In this document: positions 34,358 to 40,642 of the stretch, in pieces
How positions within the stretch are numbered: position 1 is the first letter of the stretch
Layout of the letters: every line of letters starts with the position of its first letter
Assembly: GCA_016196035.1 (NCBI GenBank)
Contig: JACPYM010000079.1
Coordinates: forward strand, 1 to 40,642
DNA length: 40,642 bases
Direction of reading: 5' to 3'
From: Acidobacteriota bacterium
Lineage (GTDB): Bacteria; Acidobacteriota; Blastocatellia; RBC074
Translations under genes and position numbers: made by a program
The notes under the pieces: model-generated
The model's database searches: none
The model's input: only the letters and a program-made list of their open reading frames with translations
What the model was told of the DNA's origin: nothing

Positions 34358-34385
34358 TTGCTAGTTCAATGGCGCTGGCTACAAT
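34358..34385 (+). promoter_or_regulatory. Sigma-70-like promoter for the Oar-like receptor
   Basis: TTGCTA (34358-34363), 16 bases, TACAAT (34380-34385). The -10 box matches the consensus well (5 of 6), the -35 box weakly. It is about 185 bases before ATG 34572, just outside the palindrome. Confidence 0.5.
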
Positions 34386-34571
34386 ATAAACACCGAAATG
34401 GTGGCGCTTACGTTTTGTTGGCTCACTGGATTGATCAACACCTGAATCCTTGAAGAAGTAGACCACCAGCCACACGGATCGTTGCTCTTAGCGCGACGGT
34501 ACCGCACACGAACGCATCGGCTAGCTGACTGAGAAACCAACCAACTGCATATGCATTACAGGAGAATTGCC

Positions 34572-37500
34572 ATGAGATTGCAGAGCCTTGTTAGCACTTT
34601 TCTGCTGCTCGTTGCCCTTACCCTTTGCGCCAGCGCGCAAACCGTGACTGGGACGTTGAACGGCACTGTCACCGACACGTCGGGCGCGGTGGTGCCGAGC
34701 GTGGAAGTCGTCGCCAAGAGCCTGGAAACCGGCATCACACGCACTACCCGCAGCAACGCCGAGGGCTTTTACAACATGCCTTTTTTGCCCCTGGGCAGTT
34801 ACGACGTGACGGTGGGCGCGAACGGCTTTAAGAAAATCATCAAGAATGGCGTGCTCATCGAATTGAACAGGACCACCGTTTCGGATTTCAAACTGGAAAT
34901 CTCCAGCATCGGCGACGCCGTGCAGATAACCGGCGAGACGCCGCAGATCGAAACTTCCACTGGTGAATTGAAGCATTCGCTGGATGAGAAGCGCGTCGAA
35001 GACACGCCACTGGCCGGGCGCAATTTCATTTCGCTGGTCGAACAGATTCCCGGTTTCCAAATCTCTTCGTTCGGCGGCGACGCTTCGAGCGGCCAGAATA
35101 ATCCGACCAATTCCAGCGGCTCGTTCGCGGCCTTTAGCGGCTTGGGCGGACGCGCCACGACCTTTCAGGTGGATGGCGTGAGCAACAACGATTCGTCTGA
35201 AAACCAGAATCGGCAGGGCGTCAATATCAGCACGATCAAAGAGCTGCAAGTCTTGACCAACGCCTTCTCGGCGGAATTCGGCGGTGGCGGCGCGGCGGTG
35301 CTGGTGCAAACCAAGTCGGGCACGAACAGGTTTCATGGCGACGGTTACGATTTCATCCAGAACGACGTTTTCAACGCCAACGGATTTTTCAGAAATGCGG
35401 CGGGCAACTCTTCGACGACGGGCCTGCCTTTGCAGCCGCGACCGGCGGTGCGGCGGCAACAATACGGCGGCACGTTTGGCGGCCCGATTTGGCTGCCGCA
35501 AAAATTCTTTGGCCCGGCGGCCTATGATGGACGCGACCGGCTCTTTTTCTTCATCAGCGCGGAAAAGCTTTTCAATAAGACCGGCAACAACTACACGCGC
35601 GTGATCTTTTTGCCCGGCGAAGAACCGAAGGCCTGTCCCGTGGTCAACGGCGTGACAGTCAACCCGAAGCCGGGCGATCCGTTGCGCACGTTCTGTGTTG
35701 ATCCGCTGACGCATCCCAATCTCGAACGCGATTTGGCATTTATGCGCTCGGTCATCCGTCTCTATCGCACGCCGGAATTGCAGGGCATTGCGCCAAACGA
35801 TCCGAACGCCTGCGCACAGTTGATTTCCAGCGGGCGCGAGCCGCGCTGCGTGACGCTAGGCATCACGACCGTGCAGCCGCGTTCCGATTACACGGGCCGG
35901 CTGGATTTTCGCGCCACCCGCAGCGACAACCTTTGGCTGCGTTATCAATACAGCCGCCAGCGCGACACCACCGGGCGCTTCATCCTGGGCGACACCTTCG
36001 GCGCGCGCAACGACCGGCAATACAATCTGGGCCTGACCGAAACGCACGTCTGGTCGTCGCGCCAGGTCAGCGAATTCCGCTACAGCTTCGGCAACCGCAC
36101 GACCTTGCAGGATGTGAGCGACGGCAATGACATTCCGGTCATCCGCTTCAACACCAATCTTTGCACGGGCAACAACACGGGCGCGTGCGGCGGCATCATC
36201 GGCACTTCGACCAACGTGCCCATCAATCGCCGCCAGCACGATCAGCAGTTTGTCTTTAACCACACCTTCAGCTTCGCGCGCCACACGTTGAAGGCGGGCG
36301 TTGACCAGCGCAAACAGTTGCTGGATGACGTTTCGGGCGACCGCTCACGCGGCTTCTGGACATTCGGCACGAATGACTCGACCGCCAACATCGTGGCGCG
36401 GCTCGGCTACACCAGCTTCGAGAACTTCATGCGTGGTTTCATCACGACCTATCAGAAAGGCTACGGCAACCCGATTGGCAATAACCGCTTCGGCGAGACG
36501 AATCTTTATTTGCAGGACGACTTCCGGCTCAAACGCAACCTGACGCTCAACCTGGGCGTGCGGTATGAGTACGTGCGCGCGCCGAAGGAGCAAGACAACC
36601 GCTTCAGCTACGGTTTTGAAGACGACCGCAACAACGTTGATCCGCGCTTTGGCTTCGCGTATTCGCCGGCCTTTGAAAGCGGCTGGTTGCACAAGCTGAC
36701 CGGCGGCGCGGGCAAATCCGTTATTCGCGGTGGTTATGGCATCAACCACACGCGGCTTTTCCAATCACTTTTCTCGCAAAACCAGTTGAGCATCCGCACG
36801 CAACCGCCCAACGGTTACGCCGATGTTTTCAGCGGGCGCTGTCCGAATGAAATTTCCGACCCGGCCTGCGGCTTTGTTTTCACGCCGGGCTTTGCGATCA
36901 CCTCGACGGCTTTCACGGCGGCCAGCGCCAACAATACCGGCGCGGTGCGCGACATCGGCGGGCGGCTGGCTTCGACGCTGCTGATTCCCAACAAGCATTT
37001 GCAGATGCCTTACGTTCAGCAATGGAACCTGACGCTGGAACGCCAACTGCCGAAAAATTACGCCGTGCAACTTAGCTACAGCGGCAATCGCGGCATCGGC
37101 TCGCCGTGGTTTGACAGCGGCAACGATGCGGTTTTCCCCTTTGTCTCGCCCTCGCTGTTGGTGGATGTGGGCGGCGGCAATTTCAAACCGGTGGTGTTTG
37201 ATCGCGCCTGCACCGGCATCACCGATCCGATCTGCCTGAATCCGGCGAATGCGGCGGATACGGCGGTTGGTTCGCTGCGCAGCTTTTCCGCGCTCAACAG
37301 CACGACCGCGACGCTGGCGCAAAAAGGCATCGTGATCGAAAACGGCGTGCCGCACGGTTACATCTCATTGGCGCAACCGCGCACCAACGAACGCCGCCCC
37401 GACGCGACGCTGGGCCGTTTCGTCAACTTGAACAACTTCGGTTGGAGCTACTACCACGCGGCCACGGTCAAGATGACCAAACGGCTGTCGAATGGGCTGA

Positions 37501-38276
37501 GCTTTAATGCTTTTTACACCTTCAGCAAAGCGATTGACACCGGCTCCGAACAAACTTCGACCGTGGTGGACACCAATGCGCCAGCCAGTAAAAAAGGCGG
37601 CGCGGCGGCTTCGTTGCGCGGTCTGAGCGCCTATCACGCGGCGCATCGGATGGTCGCCAGCTATTCGTATGAACTGCCGTTTATGCGGCATCAGAATGGC
37701 GCCGCCGGGCGCATCTTGGGCGGCTGGAACATCACCGGCGTGACGACGCTGCAATCGGGCAATCCGTTCAGTGTGACGCTCGGTTACGACGCCAACGGCG
37801 ACGGCTTGGCCGGTGACCGCCCGCGCGTGGCTGACCTGAGCGTGCTGGGCCGTTCGGTGGACAACGGACGGCGCAATGCGCAGGGCGTGCAAATCTCGAC
37901 CTTGCAACTGCCAGGTACGGCCTTCATCCCCGCGCAATCCGCAGCCATTGGACAACAGGATCGTTTGTATCTGCCGGGCGGCGGCTTGGACGGGCAGATC
38001 GGGCGCAATACGTTTTTCCTGCAAGGACTGAATCACACCGATATGACGGCGTTCAAAACCTTCCGCGTGCGCGAAAGCGTCAAGCTGATCGTGCGCATGG
38101 AGTTTTACAATGTCTTCAACCGTGTGACCTTTGGGGCGCCGACACGCACGATCCTGAGTGGCAATACGCTGGGCACGATTTCGACCGAGCGCAATGTGTC
38201 GAGTTACGTCAACTCCGGTCGTCTGGATGGCAGCAGCGGGCGGCAGGGCCAGATAGCGTTGCGCCTCGTTTTCTAA
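34572..38276 (+). CDS. Oar-like TonB-dependent outer-membrane receptor with carboxypeptidase-regulatory domain
   Basis: 1234 residues from ATG 34572, chosen because CAGGAGAA lies just before it. Signal peptide (LVSTFLLLVALTLCASAQT). Residues about 25-105 form a carboxypeptidase-regulatory-like beta-sandwich (GTVTDTSGAVVPSVEVVAKS, GFYNMPFLPLGSYDVTV). A plug-like part follows (VEDTPLAGRNFISLVEQIPG, GGRATTFQVDGVSNND), then a long beta-barrel region ending in GRQGQIALRLVF, with the terminal Phe of outer-membrane beta-barrels. These Oar-type proteins are abundant in Acidobacteria, where they are thought to take up polysaccharide-derived or other large ligands. No substrate genes are adjacent. Terminator at 38299-38340. 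Confidence 0.93.
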   Translation: MRLQSLVSTFLLLVALTLCASAQTVTGTLNGTVTDTSGAVVPSVEVVAKSLETGITRTTRSNAEGFYNMPFLPLGSYDVTVGANGFKKIIKNGVLIELNRTTVSDFKLEISSIGDAVQITGETPQIETSTGELKHSLDEKRVEDTPLAGRNFISLVEQIPGFQISSFGGDASSGQNNPTNSSGSFAAFSGLGGRATTFQVDGVSNNDSSENQNRQGVNISTIKELQVLTNAFSAEFGGGGAAVLVQTKSGTNRFHGDGYDFIQNDVFNANGFFRNAAGNSSTTGLPLQPRPAVRRQQYGGTFGGPIWLPQKFFGPAAYDGRDRLFFFISAEKLFNKTGNNYTRVIFLPGEEPKACPVVNGVTVNPKPGDPLRTFCVDPLTHPNLERDLAFMRSVIRLYRTPELQGIAPNDPNACAQLISSGREPRCVTLGITTVQPRSDYTGRLDFRATRSDNLWLRYQYSRQRDTTGRFILGDTFGARNDRQYNLGLTETHVWSSRQVSEFRYSFGNRTTLQDVSDGNDIPVIRFNTNLCTGNNTGACGGIIGTSTNVPINRRQHDQQFVFNHTFSFARHTLKAGVDQRKQLLDDVSGDRSRGFWTFGTNDSTANIVARLGYTSFENFMRGFITTYQKGYGNPIGNNRFGETNLYLQDDFRLKRNLTLNLGVRYEYVRAPKEQDNRFSYGFEDDRNNVDPRFGFAYSPAFESGWLHKLTGGAGKSVIRGGYGINHTRLFQSLFSQNQLSIRTQPPNGYADVFSGRCPNEISDPACGFVFTPGFAITSTAFTAASANNTGAVRDIGGRLASTLLIPNKHLQMPYVQQWNLTLERQLPKNYAVQLSYSGNRGIGSPWFDSGNDAVFPFVSPSLLVDVGGGNFKPVVFDRACTGITDPICLNPANAADTAVGSLRSFSALNSTTATLAQKGIVIENGVPHGYISLAQPRTNERRPDATLGRFVNLNNFGWSYYHAATVKMTKRLSNGLSFNAFYTFSKAIDTGSEQTSTVVDTNAPASKKGGAAASLRGLSAYHAAHRMVASYSYELPFMRHQNGAAGRILGGWNITGVTTLQSGNPFSVTLGYDANGDGLAGDRPRVADLSVLGRSVDNGRRNAQGVQISTLQLPGTAFIPAQSAAIGQQDRLYLPGGGLDGQIGRNTFFLQGLNHTDMTAFKTFRVRESVKLIVRMEFYNVFNRVTFGAPTRTILSGNTLGTISTERNVSSYVNSGRLDGSSGRQGQIALRLVF

Positions 38277-38298
38277 AATATGACTTTCGTTTCGCGTG

Positions 38299-38340
38299 GG
38301 CCGCGTGGCAAGACTGTAATAGTTGCGCCACGCGGCCTTT
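38299..38340 (+). terminator. Rho-independent terminator after the Oar-like gene
   Basis: GGCCGCGTGGC (38299-38309) pairs with GCCACGCGGCC (38327-38337), a perfect 11-bp GC-rich stem with a 17-base loop, followed by TTTCTTGTT. Placed 22 bases after the stop at 38276. Confidence 0.85.
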
Positions 38341-38394
38341 CTTGTTCGTACTGCGCGGCCTGCGCTATGCTGCGCGCCGAAGGAGACCAAGCGT

Positions 38395-39042
38395 ATGTCC
38401 GCCCAACCTGCTTTAGCCGCACTTGAGCTTATAGACGATGATGCCTTGCCGGATGAGACTGATCCGGTTGTACTGCATTTCGCGCCAATTCTACGCCGGT
38501 TACGGGGGGATGATTTCTTCCGCTTCTGCCAGGCCAACGACCGTTGGCGGTTGGAGCTATCCAAGGAGGGCGACTTGATTATTATGATGGCGGCGGGTTC
38601 CAACACGGGCCGCCGCAACGCAAAGTTGACGACGCTGTTTGGCATTTGGGCTGCTGAGGATGGCACTGGCGAATACTTCGATTCCTCAGCAGGTTTCACC
38701 CTGCCCAATGGCGCTGAACGCTCGCCTGATCTGTCTTGGGTGAAGAAAGAACGCTGGGAAGCCTTGAGTCAAAAACAACGCGAAAAGTTCGCCCCTCTTT
38801 GCCCTGACTTTGTGGTCGAGTTGCGTTCGGGTACCGACCGCCTGAAACCTTTGCAAGCCAAACTGGAGGAATACATCGAAAACGGCGCGCAACTCGGCTG
38901 GTTGATTGATCCGTACAAACGCAAGGTCTACGTTTATCGTCCAGGCACGCCGGTTGAGCGGTTCGATGAACCGGAAACCATCAGCGGCGAGCCGTTGCTG
39001 CCGGGCTTCGTTTTGCCCGTCGCGCAACTTTGGCAACGCTGA
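38395..39042 (+). CDS. Uma2 family (DUF820) restriction-endonuclease-like protein
   Basis: 215 residues from ATG 38395, chosen because AAGGAG lies 10 bases before it; an ORF opening at 38323 is spurious. PD-(D/E)xK-like core: LTTLFGIWAAEDGTGEYFDSS, PNGAERSPDLSWV (the conserved PD), PDFVVELRSGTDRLKPLQAK (the E-x-R/K half). The last third has GWLIDPYKRKVYVYR. Uma2 proteins are very numerous in Cyanobacteria and some Acidobacteria; their role is unknown, possibly in mobile or stress processes. The acidic N-terminus (ELIDDDALPDETDP) is unusual. It is a stand-alone gene. Confidence 0.9.
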   Translation: MSAQPALAALELIDDDALPDETDPVVLHFAPILRRLRGDDFFRFCQANDRWRLELSKEGDLIIMMAAGSNTGRRNAKLTTLFGIWAAEDGTGEYFDSSAGFTLPNGAERSPDLSWVKKERWEALSQKQREKFAPLCPDFVVELRSGTDRLKPLQAKLEEYIENGAQLGWLIDPYKRKVYVYRPGTPVERFDEPETISGEPLLPGFVLPVAQLWQR

Positions 39043-39145
39043 AAGCGGAACTACCTGGCCCAGTTAGCGTGAAAGACTCTGTCACACTCGCTCTCACTTA
39101 TCCCCGCAAACTAATTCCACCATCCCAAAATTGTCTGCTGAAGTT

Positions 39146-40357
39146 ATGTCCAAGCTCAAAAAATCCATCGCCTTACTCGTGTTGTTCAGTCTGCCCGCCT
39201 TGGCCCAGGCCCCCAAAAAGCCCAGCGACATTGCGCGCGAACAGGGACAGGCCGTCGTTGTCATCGAAGCGCTTGATGCTAACGGCAACGTCAGCGGTCA
39301 GGGCAGCGGGTTCATCGTGACGGCCAAGGGAGCCATCGTGACGAATCTGCATGTCATTCAAGGCGCCCACACCGTGCGCGTCAAATTGCCGAACGGCGAT
39401 GTTTATAAAACGCAGGACTTGGTGGATGTGGACGACACCAAAGACCTCGCGCTGCTGAAAATCAAAGGCTTCAAACTGCCCCTGGTCGCGCTGGGCGATT
39501 CCGACAAGACCGAAATCGGCGAGAGCATCACCGTCATCAGCAGTCCCGAAGGCCTGACCAATTCGCTTTCGACCGGCGTGGTCAGCGGTGTGCGGCGGCT
39601 GGAAGGCTTGCGCGTCTTTCAAATCACCGCGCCGATCAGTCAGGGCAGCAGCGGCGGCGCGGTCTTTGACGGCAATGGCAATGTCATCGGCATCGTGACC
39701 TATCTGTTGCGCGGCGGGCAGAATCTGAATTTCGCCGTGCCGGTCAATTATGCGCGCGGGATGATCGGCGATGAAGTCACCAAGACCCTGGCGCAACTGG
39801 GGCCGCTGGCCAAAACTCCGCCGCCCGTGCAAGCGCCACCGCAATTGGGCGCTGAACCGCCGCGCCGTGAGGAGGCGTTGCCCAATGAACAACTCAGCAC
39901 GGCTGCGCGCGGCTTGTTGGGGCGCACACAGCTTGACCCGTTGTATGCGCAACCGGCCCAGGCGCTGGCCTTTTTCTACCGCATCGTGGATGGCATCGGC
40001 ATTATGCGCGACACTGAACTGGCCGACCTGACGCGTTCGGCCTGGCTGATCAAAGGCAAAGAGACCGCGATGACAGAAGATTTCACGATCAATTTTTTAA
40101 GCCCGGCGCTAGGCATGACCCTGACCCTCAACAAAACCGACCGCGTGCTGGGAGGCGTCGAATTGCTGGTGACCTGGACGCTTGACGATCTGGAGCGCGT
40201 CTTCGGCAACAAATATACCAAGCGTCCGCAAGACGCGCAAAAATTGCTGGAATTCAAGGTCAAGAAAACCGAAGGCAAAAAGGAAACACAGAAGATCGTG
40301 GCTGTTCAAGAGGCCAACGGGCTGGTACGGTCGGTGCGATTCACCAAGGTGAAGTAA
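39146..40357 (+). CDS. Trypsin-like serine protease, HtrA/DegP-type (S1C), exported
   Basis: 403 residues from ATG 39146 (TTG 39131 adds five residues). A signal peptide (KKSIALLVLFSLPALAQA) is followed by the protease domain with triad H69 (TNLHVI), D100 (TKDLALLK) and S169 (SQGSSGGAVFD). The spacing matches S1C proteases. No PDZ domain is recognisable; residues about 250-403 form a different, unrecognised C-terminal domain with KETAMTEDFTINFLSPALG and LVTWTLDDLERVFGNKYT. The linker is Pro-rich. Function is probably periplasmic protein quality control or processing, but the lack of PDZ makes substrate choice unknown. Starts 104 bases after Uma2. Confidence 0.87.
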   Translation: MSKLKKSIALLVLFSLPALAQAPKKPSDIAREQGQAVVVIEALDANGNVSGQGSGFIVTAKGAIVTNLHVIQGAHTVRVKLPNGDVYKTQDLVDVDDTKDLALLKIKGFKLPLVALGDSDKTEIGESITVISSPEGLTNSLSTGVVSGVRRLEGLRVFQITAPISQGSSGGAVFDGNGNVIGIVTYLLRGGQNLNFAVPVNYARGMIGDEVTKTLAQLGPLAKTPPPVQAPPQLGAEPPRREEALPNEQLSTAARGLLGRTQLDPLYAQPAQALAFFYRIVDGIGIMRDTELADLTRSAWLIKGKETAMTEDFTINFLSPALGMTLTLNKTDRVLGGVELLVTWTLDDLERVFGNKYTKRPQDAQKLLEFKVKKTEGKKETQKIVAVQEANGLVRSVRFTKVK

Positions 40358-40502
40358 CATCTGGTGTTAAAGGTGGAATTATGTACTGCGCGAAATAGTC
40401 GTTGAGGTTGAATTGTTGTTGCCGAGTTAGTGAATAGCTAGCTCGGTTAAACTTCGCTTGAAAATAATTGCTAAAAGTCGGAATTTTTTGTTGATACTTT
40501 TG
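40358..40502. other. AT-richer intergenic strip before the IS
   Basis: 145 bases between the protease stop and the IS border. No gene or clear hairpin seen. It is AT-richer than the rest of the window near the IS border. Confidence 0.5.
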
Positions 40503-40642
40503 TGGCTCATGTGTAGTCAGTTTGCATCGCCAGGGGTAAGCTTAGGGAATGATTGACTTTCCCCTTAACGATCTCCTAGATGCCGAAGCCTGCACGTTGT
40601 GGTTGGCGCAGCAGCTTCATCCGCACGGCTTGTGCTGTCCGG
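40503..40642 (+). mobile_element. End of an IS1595/ISXO2-like element, inverted relative to window start
   Basis: 40503-40637 is the exact reverse complement of 1-135; the last five bases extend beyond the match. It carries a leader and the transposase start at 40549. The identity ends at 40503, which should be the IS border. The flanking sequence here (GTTGATACTT side) differs from that at the other end, so these are two separate insertions. Confidence 0.75.
40549..40642 (+). CDS. Transposase N-terminus, IS1595/ISXO2-like (partial)
   Basis: ATG 40549 opens a frame to the edge, with the same peptide as the minus-strand copy at 1-89 but reaching two cysteines (LHPHGLCCP), the start of a zinc ribbon. 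Only about 31 residues are present, so the family call is tentative. Confidence 0.5.
   Translation, partial: MIDFPLNDLLDAEACTLWLAQQLHPHGLCCP

Larger units (their letters stand above)
34182..34571. other. Divergent intergenic region scaffold / Oar-like receptor
   Basis: 390 bases. It holds palindrome family 2 copy 3 (34253-34340), then a promoter-like pair for the receptor gene (34358-34385). No gene is credible here. The remainder of the leader, about 180 bases, has no clear structure. Confidence 0.6.

Noticed and set aside
38323-38394. Upstream extension of the Uma2 gene
   Set aside because: Starts inside the terminator stem region, while ATG 38395 has an AAGGAG ribosome site.
1-40642. Composite transposon bounded by two inverted IS copies
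   Set aside because: Both edges are cut by the contig end, core genes such as aroA, hemCD and ccsA lie inside, and an assembly stop at a repeat explains the pattern more simply.

Overview
The window looks like a complete contig from an Acidobacteriota genome, most likely Blastocatellia or a related class; this is inferred from gene content, not from a marker gene. The clues are tandem ADOP-type (MacB/FtsX) permeases, a giant carboxypeptidase-regulatory/TonB (Oar-like) receptor, an exported TPR-CHAT protein, a Uma2 nuclease and high GC. No rRNA, tRNA, CRISPR array, phage gene or replication gene was seen. Both ends (1-135 and 40503-40637) are the same sequence in inverted orientation and carry the start of an IS1595/ISXO2-like transposase, so the contig probably stops at two copies of one insertion sequence.

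Layout. 136-5989 (+): a 5'-truncated and two full ADOP permeases in tandem. 6145-9073 (-): aroA, aroK and a dipeptide epimerase in an overlapping operon. 9429-10248 (+): an RsbW-like kinase and RsbV-like STAS antagonist (partner switch). 10314-13774 (-): an exported seven-bladed FG-GAP protein, 3-hydroxybutyryl-CoA dehydrogenase and a rhomboid protease. 14162-18887 (+): ResB and CcsA (cytochrome c maturation) separated by a frameshifted HicB remnant, then a MOSC protein and a small unknown protein. 19019-24454 (+): an exported TPR-CHAT protease-like protein, a sigma-70 family factor and a one-TM putative anti-sigma factor. 25402-28720: an HD hydrolase, an EF-hand protein, a DUF4870-like membrane protein and an exported M19 dipeptidase. 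28879-34181 (-): an IscU-like scaffold, glycolate oxidase subunits GlcE and GlcF, and a HemC-HemD fusion. 34572-40357 (+): the Oar-like receptor, a Uma2 protein and a trypsin-like protease.

Genes that may work together. ResB and CcsA form a system II heme-delivery/cytochrome c assembly pair. The Fe-S scaffold, GlcE/GlcF and HemCD lie on one strand and share cofactor themes. The dipeptide epimerase and M19 dipeptidase could both act on cell-wall or dietary dipeptides, though they lie far apart. The TPR-CHAT / sigma / anti-sigma block is the most suggestive functional module: a secreted caspase-like protein beside a membrane anti-sigma factor with a large periplasmic domain. A promoter-like module with identical spacing is found upstream of the CHAT gene and again just after it.

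The intergenic DNA is unusually rich in dispersed palindromes. Two families have three copies each (6005, 28751, 32295; and 13972, 24833, 34253), with highly conserved arms around more variable cores, and one copy is nested inside another palindrome. Several single-copy palindromes of similar design are also present. The HemC half of HemCD has no cysteine at all and has lost other catalytic residues, so it may not be an active porphobilinogen deaminase.
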